Part shown: positions 7,796 through 15,357 of the stretch, in pieces
Numbering within the stretch: position 1 is the stretch's first letter
How the letters are laid out: each line of letters opens with the position of its first letter
Assembly: GCA_034439755.1 (NCBI GenBank)
Contig: JAWXAZ010000096.1
Coordinates: forward strand, 1 to 22,501
Source: B1 sp034439755
GTDB lineage: Bacteria; Bacteroidota; Bacteroidia; UKL13-3
Reading direction: 5' to 3'
Length of the DNA: 22,501 bases
Made by a program: the position numbers and the translations under genes
Notes under the pieces: generated by a model
What the model was told of the DNA's origin: nothing
What the model saw: the letters and a program-made list of their open reading frames with translations, nothing else
The model's database searches: none

Positions 7796-8182
7796 TTATT
7801 TCTTTAAATCGGGGCGCAAGTTAACCACAAGGTAATAAATTTCAAAAGCTGTGTAAAAGAAATACAATAAAAGATACACAACTGCGAAAGATAACTGGCG
7901 CTCTGGTGAAAAAATTAAATAGATGAAAAGTGGAAATATGGAGAACACAAAACGAATGCCAATGGCACTATAAGTTCTGGTAATGAATGTCTTATTGTCT
8001 TTTGGCAGGCCAGATTGCGTAATTGAATAGGTAACCAAAGTGAGCAGTAAAAAATAAAGCAAGGCTACCCAAACCAAATTGCCCAAAGCCACCGAATTTT
8101 GTAATTGTTGAAAACCCAAAATACCCAATCCCAATACTCCTGTGAGTATAAATAGACTTGGGAAGAATTTTGGTTTGCTCAT
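7796..8182 (-). CDS. AtpI-like four-helix membrane protein of the atp operon
   Basis: 128 residues from the ATG chosen here (MSKPKFFPSLFILTG). The frame also runs 45 bp upstream to a TTG, but that adds a charged segment with no family look. Four hydrophobic segments are visible (about residues 7-27, 36-55, 72-92 and 97-117), the last rich in Tyr/Phe, with a basic C-terminal NLRPDLKK. It ends 2 bp before atpB. Size, topology and position match the atpI slot of other ATP synthase operons, where AtpI/AtpZ assist c-ring assembly or Mg2+ supply. Sequence similarity to classical AtpI is not evident by eye, so the functional equation is inferred from position. Confidence 0.75.
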   Translation of the reverse strand: MSKPKFFPSLFILTGVLGLGILGFQQLQNSVALGNLVWVALLYFLLLTLVTYSITQSGLPKDNKTFITRTYSAIGIRFVFSIFPLFIYLIFSPERQLSFAVVYLLLYFFYTAFEIYYLVVNLRPDLKK

Positions 8183-8276
8183 ATTTTTTAACCTATTTAA
8201 CTGTTTGTCAGCAAAATAAACAAGCAATTTCTGCGCTTATCATTTTTTAAGGTGCCGCAAAAGTAGGTGTTTACTT

Positions 8277-8301
8277 TAATTAATATAGTAGCTATTAATT
8301 A
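8277..8301 (-). other. AT-rich hairpin over the atpZ stop codon
   Basis: A perfect 9-bp inverted repeat (taattaata at 8277-8285, tattaatta at 8293-8301) with a 7-nt loop (tagtagc) includes the atpZ stop codon at its edge. It is followed by a 116-bp spacer before the AtpI-like gene. All stem pairs are A-T, so it is a weak structure; it may be a pause or processing site, or chance in AT-rich DNA. Confidence 0.3.
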
Positions 8302-8505
8302 TTTTTTAAGAAAATCTTTGACAGCCAGGTATAAAGCAGCAAAAACAGAAATAATAACGCCCAATAAAGTGAAAATTGGAAACGAATTGGCCATATAGGC
8401 ATCTAAATATTTGCCCCCTAAACTCCCTGCCACAATCACCAAAATCATTTGGGTGGCCTGACTAGAGTACTTAATAAACTGGTTAATTTGTGGCTTTTTC
8501 TCCAA
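8299..8505 (-). CDS. atpZ: AtpZ/AtpI family small membrane protein
   Basis: 68 residues with two membrane helices (about 18-36 and 43-62), joined by a GGKYLDAYMANSFPIF loop. This is the AtpZ/'putative F0F1-ATPase subunit' plan (the GxxLD motif after helix 1 is visible), and it lies upstream of atpB as expected. The only start that keeps helix 1 is a TTG at 8503-8505: an in-frame TGA lies 12 bp upstream of it and the next ATG falls inside helix 1. The gene therefore overlaps the 3' end of the bactofilin gene by 23 bp. By family knowledge AtpZ/AtpI proteins help c-ring assembly or act as a Ca2+/Mg2+ channel. Confidence 0.88.
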   Translation of the reverse strand: MEKKPQINQFIKYSSQATQMILVIVAGSLGGKYLDAYMANSFPIFTLLGVIISVFAALYLAVKDFLKK

Positions 8506-8944
8506 TTGTTTCGCTCATTACAGGCGCCTTGGTATCGATTGGTTTTCCTGTTTTGCCCAATTTATAGTCGGCAAAAATATTGTTTGTGCCAGAATTCATG
8601 GTGCTTTTCCCATTAAACTCGGCTCCAGATTCAATCACCAATTTATTACAAGAAATATCCCCTTGAATTTTGGCAGATGCCTTTATCGTTAATAACTCAC
8701 TTACCGTTATAGTGCCGTTTACATTGCCAGATACATCACAATTTTGGGCATTAACATTGCCATCCACAGAAGAAGAAACCCCTAAAACCAATTTAGTTTT
8801 AATCTCAATATTGCCCTTCACCGTTCCATCAATGCGCAAATCACCTTCCGAATTTAAATCTCCAACGATTTTGGTTCCAGCATTTAAAACATTAATTTCT
8901 TGCGGATTAAAAGTATTATTCTTAGAAGGTTTAAAAATAGCCAT
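8483..8944 (-). CDS. Bactofilin
   Basis: 153 residues. The core (about 18-115) is a right-handed beta helix with short repeating turns: GTKIVGDLNSEGDLRIDGTV, then KGNIEIKTKLVLG, DGNVNAQNCDVSGNVNG, QGDISCNKLVIESGAEFNG. It ends in the family-typical ESGAxFNGKSTM. The tails are polar and disordered. Bactofilins polymerise without nucleotides into cytoskeletal filaments at the inner membrane and guide local peptidoglycan work, often with a M23 peptidase encoded next door. Here the upstream neighbour is a relative of such a peptidase family that lacks the peptidase domain. The 3' end overlaps atpZ by 23 bp, so the bactofilin is tied to the ATP synthase operon. Confidence 0.95.
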   Translation of the reverse strand: MAIFKPSKNNTFNPQEINVLNAGTKIVGDLNSEGDLRIDGTVKGNIEIKTKLVLGVSSSVDGNVNAQNCDVSGNVNGTITVSELLTIKASAKIQGDISCNKLVIESGAEFNGKSTMNSGTNNIFADYKLGKTGKPIDTKAPVMSETIGEKATN

Positions 8945-9041
8945 CGTTTATTTTTTAGTTTAAGTTGAACCATTTAGCAAAAGCAATTTGCAATTTGCAA
9001 AACATATAAATGGGTAGATTTTCAATAAATCCTAGACTCAA

Positions 9042-9049
9042 CAAATATA
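9042..9049 (-). promoter_or_regulatory. Candidate -7 element upstream of bactofilin and the atp operon
   Basis: Read on the minus strand, TATATTTG matches the Bacteroidota -7 consensus TAnnTTTG exactly, about 98 bp before the bactofilin start. No good TTTG lies 19-21 bp upstream of it, so it is a half-matched promoter. The 171-bp spacer (8945-9115) otherwise shows only short direct repeats (gcaattt twice near 8983-8997, cagaatg twice near 9061). Confidence 0.35.
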
Positions 9050-9115
9050 TTAAAATAATTCAGAATGCAGAATGCAGGCTGTAAGGTCCATTTTTAAAGG
9101 GTTCTAATGCCTTCC

Positions 9116-9550
9116 TTAGGTAAAATCAGTTTTTTTCGGTTCGAGCCAAAACGCCTTTTCTGATGGATTTGCGAAACTGCTTGGCTTGCCATTTGGAACA
9201 ATACTGTCTTTTAAACCTTCCCCACCCCCCAAAATATTGAGAATATTGTGATAATAAAGGTCCTTTGCTTTTAAAATTTGTTCCAAAGAATCTGTTTTAT
9301 ACAATAATTCCTGTACATTTCGTTTCGTCTTGGTGTCGGTATACCCCGGCACAAATTCACGCAAAGAAGTATAAAAAATCATGGCAATAACAAAAAACGT
9401 AAGTAACACAATAGCAGAACTTAAGCCCACAAATACATTCATAGGAGTAAGCTTAAATGAAATTTTTTCTTCAAAAGATTCATCATTGATAATTACCAAC
9501 CTATACTTGTAACGCAGTTTATGTATTAATTTTTTCCTTGGCTGGTCCAT
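9116..9550 (-). CDS. Single-pass membrane protein resembling the N-terminal half of a M23 peptidase family
   Basis: 144 residues from the ATG at 9550 (MDQPRKKLIHKLRYKYRLVI). An upstream in-frame ATG at 9628 would add 26 residues but would overlap the start of the divergent gene. The layout is a basic N-terminus with KYRLVIINDESFEEKISFKL (15-34), one membrane helix (38-60), then REFVPGYTD and a coiled segment with LLYKTDSLEQIL. From memory this matches the N-terminal half of bactofilin-linked M23 metallopeptidases in Bacteroidota. In those, a ~110-residue LytM domain follows. Here a TAA stops the protein and only 171 bp remain before bactofilin, too little for that domain. It may be a truncated gene or a non-catalytic bactofilin partner. 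Confidence 0.72.
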   Translation of the reverse strand: MDQPRKKLIHKLRYKYRLVIINDESFEEKISFKLTPMNVFVGLSSAIVLLTFFVIAMIFYTSLREFVPGYTDTKTKRNVQELLYKTDSLEQILKAKDLYYHNILNILGGGEGLKDSIVPNGKPSSFANPSEKAFWLEPKKTDFT

Positions 9551-9601
9551 TTCGATAGATGAATTAAAAAAGTTTTGGTTAAAATTGTGCGTTTTAATTT
9601 T

Positions 9602-9609
9602 CAAATATA
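9602..9609 (-). promoter_or_regulatory. Candidate -7 element for the minus-strand gene at 9116-9550
   Basis: On the minus strand TATATTTG fits TAnnTTTG exactly, 52 bp before the ATG at 9550. The -33 TTTG is not at ideal spacing. It lies in the 77-bp divergent spacer shared with the porW-like gene; on the plus strand only a weak match (TTTG at 9574-9577, 17 bp, TAATTTTC) is seen. Confidence 0.4.
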
Positions 9610-9627
9610 GCAAAATCAGGTTTAGCA

Positions 9628-12294
9628 TTGTACAAGTTCAAAAACATACCGTTCATATTATTAGTTGGAATATTCTGGCTAATTTCCTGCAACCCCAATA
9701 AAAACAAATGGCTGAACCGAAATTACCATACCCTCACCGGCCACTTTAATGTGTATTTTAATGGCGAACAAAAACTCCTAGAGGCCATCAATCAAATAGA
9801 AGCAAGTCACATCGATAATTTTGGAACCGTACTCGATGTATTCCCATTAGGCTCTCCAGAATCTGCAAAAGCCTCTGGAAATGTATTAGACGAGGCCATC
9901 AAGAAATTTTCAAAATCGGTTCAAATGCATACCATTGGAAAGTATACAGACGATTCCTATTTTTCTATTGGCAAAAGCCGGTTTTACAAACAAGAGTATT
10001 TTGCTTCCATTGAAACTTTCCAATATATGATTGCCAAATATAAAAATGGCACCTATTCTGATTTAAGCACTTGTTGGATTGCAAAAAATTATGTTGGCTT
10101 AAAAAAATTAGGTGAGGCCGAAGCCATTATGGGCATGCTTCTGCAAAAGAAACAATTTCCAAAGAACGATATGGGAATGATTTATGCCACGGCTGCCGAC
10201 ATTAACATTAAGCAAGAGAAATATACCACGGCCATCGATAACCTTAAGCTTGCCTTAAAAGGGAAATTAAGCAAGGACCAAAAAATTAGATACCATTTTA
10301 TTCTAGGTCAGCTTTGCCTTTTATCGAATAAGAAACCCGAAGCAACATATTATTTTACCAAGGTTGTAAAATATTTACCCAATTATGATTTTGCATTTAA
10401 TGCCACCATTAACTTAACGCGTATTTACGACCTAAACGACCAACGTTCTTTAGACCGCGTAAAAAGAAGCCTTAAGAAGATGGCTGGCGATGAGAAAAAT
10501 ACAGATTACCTCGATCAAATTTATTACGAATTGGGTAAGTTAGAATTGATCCAAAAGAACTATGCCAGCGCAGCAACACAGTTTAAAAAATCGCTTGGAT
10601 ATAGCACCAAAAATAAAAACCAAAAGGGTTTATCTTACTATGAGTTGGCCAAACTTTATTTCGAGAGAAAAGAGTTTAAACTATCTCAGGCATATTATGA
10701 TAGTACGGTAGTTCAAATAGATCCAACGCACAAAAATTTTGAGCAAATTAAAGAAACCAAAGTGGTGCTATCAGAACTCATAAACAATTTAAAAGTATAT
10801 GAGGAAGAAGACTCCTTACAAAAGTTAGCTTTATTGAGCAAAGATGAATTGGCCAGAAAAGTTGATAATTGGATGGCGGAAGAAAAACGCTTGGCCGACA
10901 TTTCTGCAAAGGAAGCCAAGAAAAAATCGAAGCTTTCTGCAAGCATAGTCAATAACCAAGCCCTCAATCCTGGCGCGCCTTTAACCTTGCCGGGTTCTGG
11001 CGATAATTCTTGGTACTTTTATAACAGTGCTTTAATGAATGCTGGTACCGCAGAATTCTTTTCAAATAAAAAATGGGGTCAAAGAATTAATGAAGATTAT
11101 TGGCGTATAGCTGCCAAAGAAAAATTAAAGGCAGAGGCAGAACCCGAAGCTGGTAAAACAGACACGGCTAAGAGTCAGAATCAAGGCAATACCGAAGATA
11201 AAAATGAAGTGGCGGCAGATAGCAAAGAGAACAATTTAACAGGCGATGAGAAAAAGGATAGGTGGATAAAAAATGTTCCTCTTGGCCAATCACAAAAGTC
11301 GAGATCGAACTCACGCATGTTAGAGTCGTTGCACAACTTGGGTATACTATATTTCGACCGCATTAAGAATGCCAGCGAATCTAAAAGGTACTTCGACATT
11401 TTGCAAAGTCGGTTCCCTCAAAGCGAATATGAACCCGATGCCCTTTATTATTTATACAGAAGCAATTCGGAGCTAAAGAATATCAAAGTTGGAGAGCAAA
11501 ATAAAACCTTGCTGATAGAATCCTATCCCAATCACCCTTACAGTTTATTGGTTCAGAACAAATCTATTGCTTCTGCAGAGAACTCTAACAACAAGTTGTT
11601 GATGGCGGCTTATGAGAAAATGTACCAAACGTATATGGATGGAAAATACTATGAAGCCATGGCCATGAAAGGTGAAATCATGAAGCAGTTTCCAGGCAAT
11701 CCTTTGAAGCCAAAAATAGATTTGATTTATGCCTTTTGTATAGGAAAAACACAAGATAAAGCGGCCTTTAAAAAAGCCCTAACTGAGGTGAGTAATGCAC
11801 ACAAGGGTTTAGATGTAGCAGCTAAGGCCGATGAGTTTCTTGAGGTATTGAATAGGGAAGAAAAAACAAGTGCCTTTATTGGAAAAGATAAAAATGCAGA
11901 AGCTTTGGAATTTGACCTAGATACCGAAACCCCTTTCTATTATATACTGGCTCTTAAAAATAAAAATCCAGAATTAAATGAAATCTTATCTAAATTTAAT
12001 TCGTTTAACGAGGCTTATGCAGGAGAGAGTAACTTAAGGGTAAACCCCATAATGAGCAATGAGGGATACCAATTAATTACTATCAGAGAATTCGCAAATT
12101 TTAAAGCTGCGGAAGATTACATAAAAATATTAAAGGCAACCGATTTCAAAAAATCTAAATTAAATTTGGGGGATGTTGATCTTGATTTCACCATCTCTAC
12201 CAAGAATTTTAAAGTGGTTTTAAGAGATAAAAAAATAGAAAAGTTTGCCGAATTTTATAAGAAACAAATAGAAAGTCTGAACCAAGTAAAATGA
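9628..12294 (+). CDS. porW: PorW/SprE-type T9SS lipoprotein with TPR repeats
   Basis: 888 residues. A lipoprotein signal (residues 1-20, lipobox ending LIS, Cys21) is followed by the family opening NKNKWLNRNYHTLTGHFNVYFNGE. Next is an N-terminal array of TPR-like helices (about 80-380; e.g. ALYYxLARLYF-type pairs). A charged, Lys/Glu-rich low-complexity stretch (400-435) and a second charged linker (520-560) precede a further TPR block (~575-760). The conserved C-terminal end has YQLITIREFANFKAAEDYIK and FKVVLRDKKIEKFAEFYKKQ. This is the plan of SprE/PorW, needed for type IX secretion and gliding. The start is a TTG; an in-frame TAA at 9595 leaves no ATG that would keep the signal. The stop overlaps the next gene by ATGA. 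Confidence 0.88.
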   Translation: MYKFKNIPFILLVGIFWLISCNPNKNKWLNRNYHTLTGHFNVYFNGEQKLLEAINQIEASHIDNFGTVLDVFPLGSPESAKASGNVLDEAIKKFSKSVQMHTIGKYTDDSYFSIGKSRFYKQEYFASIETFQYMIAKYKNGTYSDLSTCWIAKNYVGLKKLGEAEAIMGMLLQKKQFPKNDMGMIYATAADINIKQEKYTTAIDNLKLALKGKLSKDQKIRYHFILGQLCLLSNKKPEATYYFTKVVKYLPNYDFAFNATINLTRIYDLNDQRSLDRVKRSLKKMAGDEKNTDYLDQIYYELGKLELIQKNYASAATQFKKSLGYSTKNKNQKGLSYYELAKLYFERKEFKLSQAYYDSTVVQIDPTHKNFEQIKETKVVLSELINNLKVYEEEDSLQKLALLSKDELARKVDNWMAEEKRLADISAKEAKKKSKLSASIVNNQALNPGAPLTLPGSGDNSWYFYNSALMNAGTAEFFSNKKWGQRINEDYWRIAAKEKLKAEAEPEAGKTDTAKSQNQGNTEDKNEVAADSKENNLTGDEKKDRWIKNVPLGQSQKSRSNSRMLESLHNLGILYFDRIKNASESKRYFDILQSRFPQSEYEPDALYYLYRSNSELKNIKVGEQNKTLLIESYPNHPYSLLVQNKSIASAENSNNKLLMAAYEKMYQTYMDGKYYEAMAMKGEIMKQFPGNPLKPKIDLIYAFCIGKTQDKAAFKKALTEVSNAHKGLDVAAKADEFLEVLNREEKTSAFIGKDKNAEALEFDLDTETPFYYILALKNKNPELNEILSKFNSFNEAYAGESNLRVNPIMSNEGYQLITIREFANFKAAEDYIKILKATDFKKSKLNLGDVDLDFTISTKNFKVVLRDKKIEKFAEFYKKQIESLNQVK

Positions 12295-14498
12295 ACTGGA
12301 AAAATTATTTTTTTAAAAATCCCTATTGGAAATATATCAAATGGATTTGGGTCTCGGCTTTTGTTGGCCTAACATTCTTAACCTTTTTAGTTTCGGCAAT
12401 CGCAATGGGTTGGTTCGGACAGTTACCTCCTATTGAAGAATTGGAGAACCCAACTACCCAATTGGCAAGCGAAATTTTTGCAGACGATGGAACGGTTTTA
12501 GGGAAATATTATTTGCAAAACAGAAGCAATGCACATTATGAAGAATTAAGTCCGCAGTTGATTAATGCGTTAATTGCCACAGAAGACATTCGTTTTTATG
12601 AGCACAGTGGCATAGACAATAGTCGCCTATTTACCATCATTATTTATAACTTAATGGGCAAGCAACAAGGTGGAAGTACCATCTCGCAACAGTTGGCAAA
12701 AAACCTATACCCACGTAAAAAGTTTAGAAGCATTATTGATAAGGCCATCACAAAACTACAAGAGTGGATTACGGCAGCGCTTATTGAGCAAAGGTATACC
12801 AAGGATGAAATCTTAACCATGTATTTAAACACGGTTGAATTTGGAAACAATTCTTTTGGCATTAGAAGTGCCGCAAAAACATTCTTTGGCAAAACCCCAT
12901 TAGAATTAAATGCGCAAGAATCTGCTGTTTTGGTTGGGGTTTTAAAAGCACCAACTTTATACAGTCCAATCAGAAATCCAGCCAATGCTTTAAACAGAAG
13001 AAATACCGTGCTCAACCAAATGTCGAAGGCGGGTTACCTAGCCAGCGATTCGTGTGATATTTTAAAGTCGAACCCCATTGAATTGAACTTTCAAGAGGAA
13101 AGTCACAACGAAGGATTAGCTACTTATTTTAGAGAAACTTTGCGCATGGAGTTATTAAATTGGTGCGAAGAAAATGGGTATAATTTATACAAAGACGGAT
13201 TAAAAATATACACCACCATTAATCCAACCATGCAACAATTGGCAGAGCAAACGGTGCAAGAACAATTGCGCGATCAACAAAAGAAATTCTTTGCACATTG
13301 GAAAGGAAGAGCTCCTTGGGGAGAGTTTAAAGAAGTGCTTATTAGTGGCATGAAAAGAAGCGACAGGTATCGCATTGCAAGGGAACTTAAGAGAACTGAT
13401 GCCGAGATAAAACAGGAGTTTGATACGCCTGTTAAGATGCGCGTGTTTAGCTATACGCGTGGCGAAATTGATACCGTAATGACGCCCATGGATAGCATTA
13501 AATATTATAAGTATTTTATGCAATGTGGCTTTATGAGCATGGACCCTACTACCGGTAAAATTAAAGCTTGGGTGGGCGGACATAATTACAAATATTTTAA
13601 ATACGACCATGCAAATGTTACGGCTAAAAGGCAGGTGGGTTCAACCTTTAAACCTTTTGTTTATACCGTGGCGGTAGACAATGGTTTCTCGCCATGCACG
13701 CTCATCCCCAATAAGCCTGTAAGCTTTGCAGGGTACCCAGATTATAACCCAGCTAATGCCGATGAAAAATATGGTACGCCAGAAATGACCATGTATAGAG
13801 GCTTAAAATTTTCGATGAATTTGGTATGCTTAAATGTGCTCAAACTTTTGGGTGATGCGGGTATGTTGAATGTAATTGAATTGGCCAAGAAAATGGGTGT
13901 AACAAGTAAGATAGAACCTTACCCATCTTCGGCATTGGGTACAGCAGATATTTCGGTGTATGAGATGGTGGGTGCCTTTTCTACTTTTGCCAACAAAGGC
14001 GTTTGGATTAAACCTACCTACCTTGCTAGAATTGTAGATAAGAATGGCAATGTGATATTCGAAAATTTACCCAATACGCAGGAGGCTTTAAGCGAACAAA
14101 CTGCTTATGTTATGTGTAAGATGTTGGAGAATGTAACCACCTCGGGTACGGCGGCAAAGATAAAATATTTGTATAAAATTCCGGGTGCTGTGGGTGGCAA
14201 AACGGGCACCACACAAAACTATAGCGACGGTTGGTTTATTGGCATCACGCCTACTTTGGTGTCTGGTTGTTGGGTAGGCTGGGAAGATAGGGCCATCCAT
14301 TTTAGAAGCATGGAGCTGGGCTCTGGTTCTGCCATGGCTATGCCTATTTGGGCCACCTATATGCAAAAGGTAACAGCAGTACCAAATCTAATACAGGTAG
14401 TGAATGAATGGACGCCTCCTTCTAGTCCGATGAGCATTGAAATGGATTGCGCAAAATTTGGAAGTGGCGACGAGCCAAAAGAAGATTTTGTTGAATAA
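12291..14498 (+). CDS. mrcA: Class A penicillin-binding protein (PBP1A-type transglycosylase/transpeptidase)
   Basis: 735 residues: a short cytoplasmic N-terminus, one membrane helix (~17-40), then the GT51 glycosyltransferase domain. That domain has catalytic Glu98 in ATEDIRFYEH, QGGSTISQQLAKNLYPRK, and the LNTVEFGNNSFGIRSAAKTFFGK box. The transpeptidase domain has the nucleophile in STFK (Ser451-Lys454), SMN at 508-510 and KTGTT at 637-641. All catalytic motifs are intact, so it should both polymerise glycan strands and cross-link peptides in the periplasm. It starts inside the porW-like stop (ATGA), so the two are translationally coupled. There is no long disordered C-terminal tail. Class A PBPs are usually named by similarity; the exact E. 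coli counterpart is uncertain. Confidence 0.96.
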   Translation: MNWKNYFFKNPYWKYIKWIWVSAFVGLTFLTFLVSAIAMGWFGQLPPIEELENPTTQLASEIFADDGTVLGKYYLQNRSNAHYEELSPQLINALIATEDIRFYEHSGIDNSRLFTIIIYNLMGKQQGGSTISQQLAKNLYPRKKFRSIIDKAITKLQEWITAALIEQRYTKDEILTMYLNTVEFGNNSFGIRSAAKTFFGKTPLELNAQESAVLVGVLKAPTLYSPIRNPANALNRRNTVLNQMSKAGYLASDSCDILKSNPIELNFQEESHNEGLATYFRETLRMELLNWCEENGYNLYKDGLKIYTTINPTMQQLAEQTVQEQLRDQQKKFFAHWKGRAPWGEFKEVLISGMKRSDRYRIARELKRTDAEIKQEFDTPVKMRVFSYTRGEIDTVMTPMDSIKYYKYFMQCGFMSMDPTTGKIKAWVGGHNYKYFKYDHANVTAKRQVGSTFKPFVYTVAVDNGFSPCTLIPNKPVSFAGYPDYNPANADEKYGTPEMTMYRGLKFSMNLVCLNVLKLLGDAGMLNVIELAKKMGVTSKIEPYPSSALGTADISVYEMVGAFSTFANKGVWIKPTYLARIVDKNGNVIFENLPNTQEALSEQTAYVMCKMLENVTTSGTAAKIKYLYKIPGAVGGKTGTTQNYSDGWFIGITPTLVSGCWVGWEDRAIHFRSMELGSGSAMAMPIWATYMQKVTAVPNLIQVVNEWTPPSSPMSIEMDCAKFGSGDEPKEDFVE

Positions 14499-14504
14499 AT
14501 TCTT

Positions 14505-15227
14505 ATGAAGAAAAAACTGCTTTTTACCTCCTTTTGCCAAAATATTTTACAGTTTAATTCACATCAAAAATGCTTGTACCCAAACGGCTTTTTACATCAC
14601 CTGGGGAAGAAAAAATGGCGATGCTTCTAACTGCGCTTTTTGGCCGCCAGTTTGCACCTGTAAGGGAATGAATAGCTTGTTAAATTTAAGGTATAGAAAA
14701 TTAGCTGAGCAGAACAATGCCTTAGTTTCTCCAGTGGGTGCAGTGTGTACTTATTTGAGCGTTTACAAACCCTAGAAATTAAATTTGAAAACACCTCCAC
14801 GCAAGCAGAATCTTATACCTGGTATTTTGGCGATGGCGATAGTTCTACGCTAAATTCCCCAACGCATATTTATGCCAAAGAAGGCGATTATGATGTTAGA
14901 TTAACCGCATCAAAATGTGGTAGGACGAATGATACAACGCAATCAATTTTACTCGAAACAACTGGCATTTACAATCAATTATTGGGCGATAAAAACTGGC
15001 AATTATTTCCGAACCCAAGTACTGGCGAAGTATGCTTGAGTGGAGAAATAAAAGGGCTTATTGAGTTGGTTATTTTCAATATTAAGGGCCAAAAAATTTG
15101 GTCTGAACCAAGAGGCAATCTGCCAACAAAAGTAGATTTAAGCGAATTGCCCGAAGGCCTTTGTGTTGTCAACTTGATTGGTTCAGACCGAAGCTATAAC
15201 CAGAAAAAACTGATGCTGATGCGGTAG
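14505..15227 (+). pseudogene. Decayed secreted protein: SGNH-like fragment plus PKD and T9SS sorting domains
   Basis: Pieces of one secreted protein lie in two frames. An ATG at 14505 opens a short basic-hydrophobic segment (MKKKLLFTSF) that stops after 42 codons. From 14509 to 14775 another frame reads AFYITWGRKNGDASN, CAFWPPVC, KGMNSLLNLRYRKLAEQNNA and LVSPVGAV. I recognise this as the central part of a Bacteroidota SGNH-hydrolase-like family. From about 14745 the third piece (GTG at 14745) reads LEIKFENTST, a PKD domain (WYFGDGDSS ... IYAKEGDYDVRLTAS), and a sorting domain beginning LFPNPSTGEV and ending KKLMLMR. The N-terminal hydrolase part, its D-x-x-H block and the link to PKD are missing, so at least one frameshift and one or more deletions have occurred. 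The last 160 codons stay open and are well preserved. Confidence 0.75.
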
Positions 15228-15305
15228 TTTATTGCACATTTAATAAGCAGCATAGATTTTACTTTAGAACCTTTCGTTTTGGCGTACAAAAAATAGTATT
15301 GGCAC

Positions 15306-15335
15306 TTTGTCACTTCATAATTTTTCATATATTGC
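15306..15335 (+). promoter_or_regulatory. Candidate promoter of the permease gene
   Basis: TTTG at 15306-15309, an 18-bp spacer, then TATATTGC at 15328-15335, one T short of the Bacteroidota TAnnTTTG -7 element. It ends 22 bp before the permease ATG. The rest of the 130-bp spacer (15228-15357) shows no other feature. Confidence 0.4.
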
Positions 15336-15357
15336 CATTCAATCGTAAAATTATTTT

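Noticed and set aside
8670..8963. Plus-strand frame of 97 codons opposite bactofilin
   Set aside because: The repeat structure of bactofilin on the other strand creates it; no independent evidence for a gene.
8983..9074. Short direct repeats gcaattt and cagaatg upstream of bactofilin as operator sites
   Set aside because: Each occurs only as a 7-bp doublet in AT-rich DNA with no symmetry; too weak to claim as regulatory sites.
9551..9627. Extension of the minus-strand membrane protein to the ATG at 9628
   Set aside because: It would run through the candidate promoter and onto the start codon of the divergent porW-like gene, and the added residues do not fit the family start.
13200..13610. 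Minus-strand frame of 136 codons inside the PBP gene
   Set aside because: Antisense to the intact transpeptidase region, with no family motif.
14505..14633. A 42-codon gene starting MKKKLLFTSF
   Set aside because: It only makes sense as the broken 5' part of the decayed SGNH/PKD gene; it stops without any domain.
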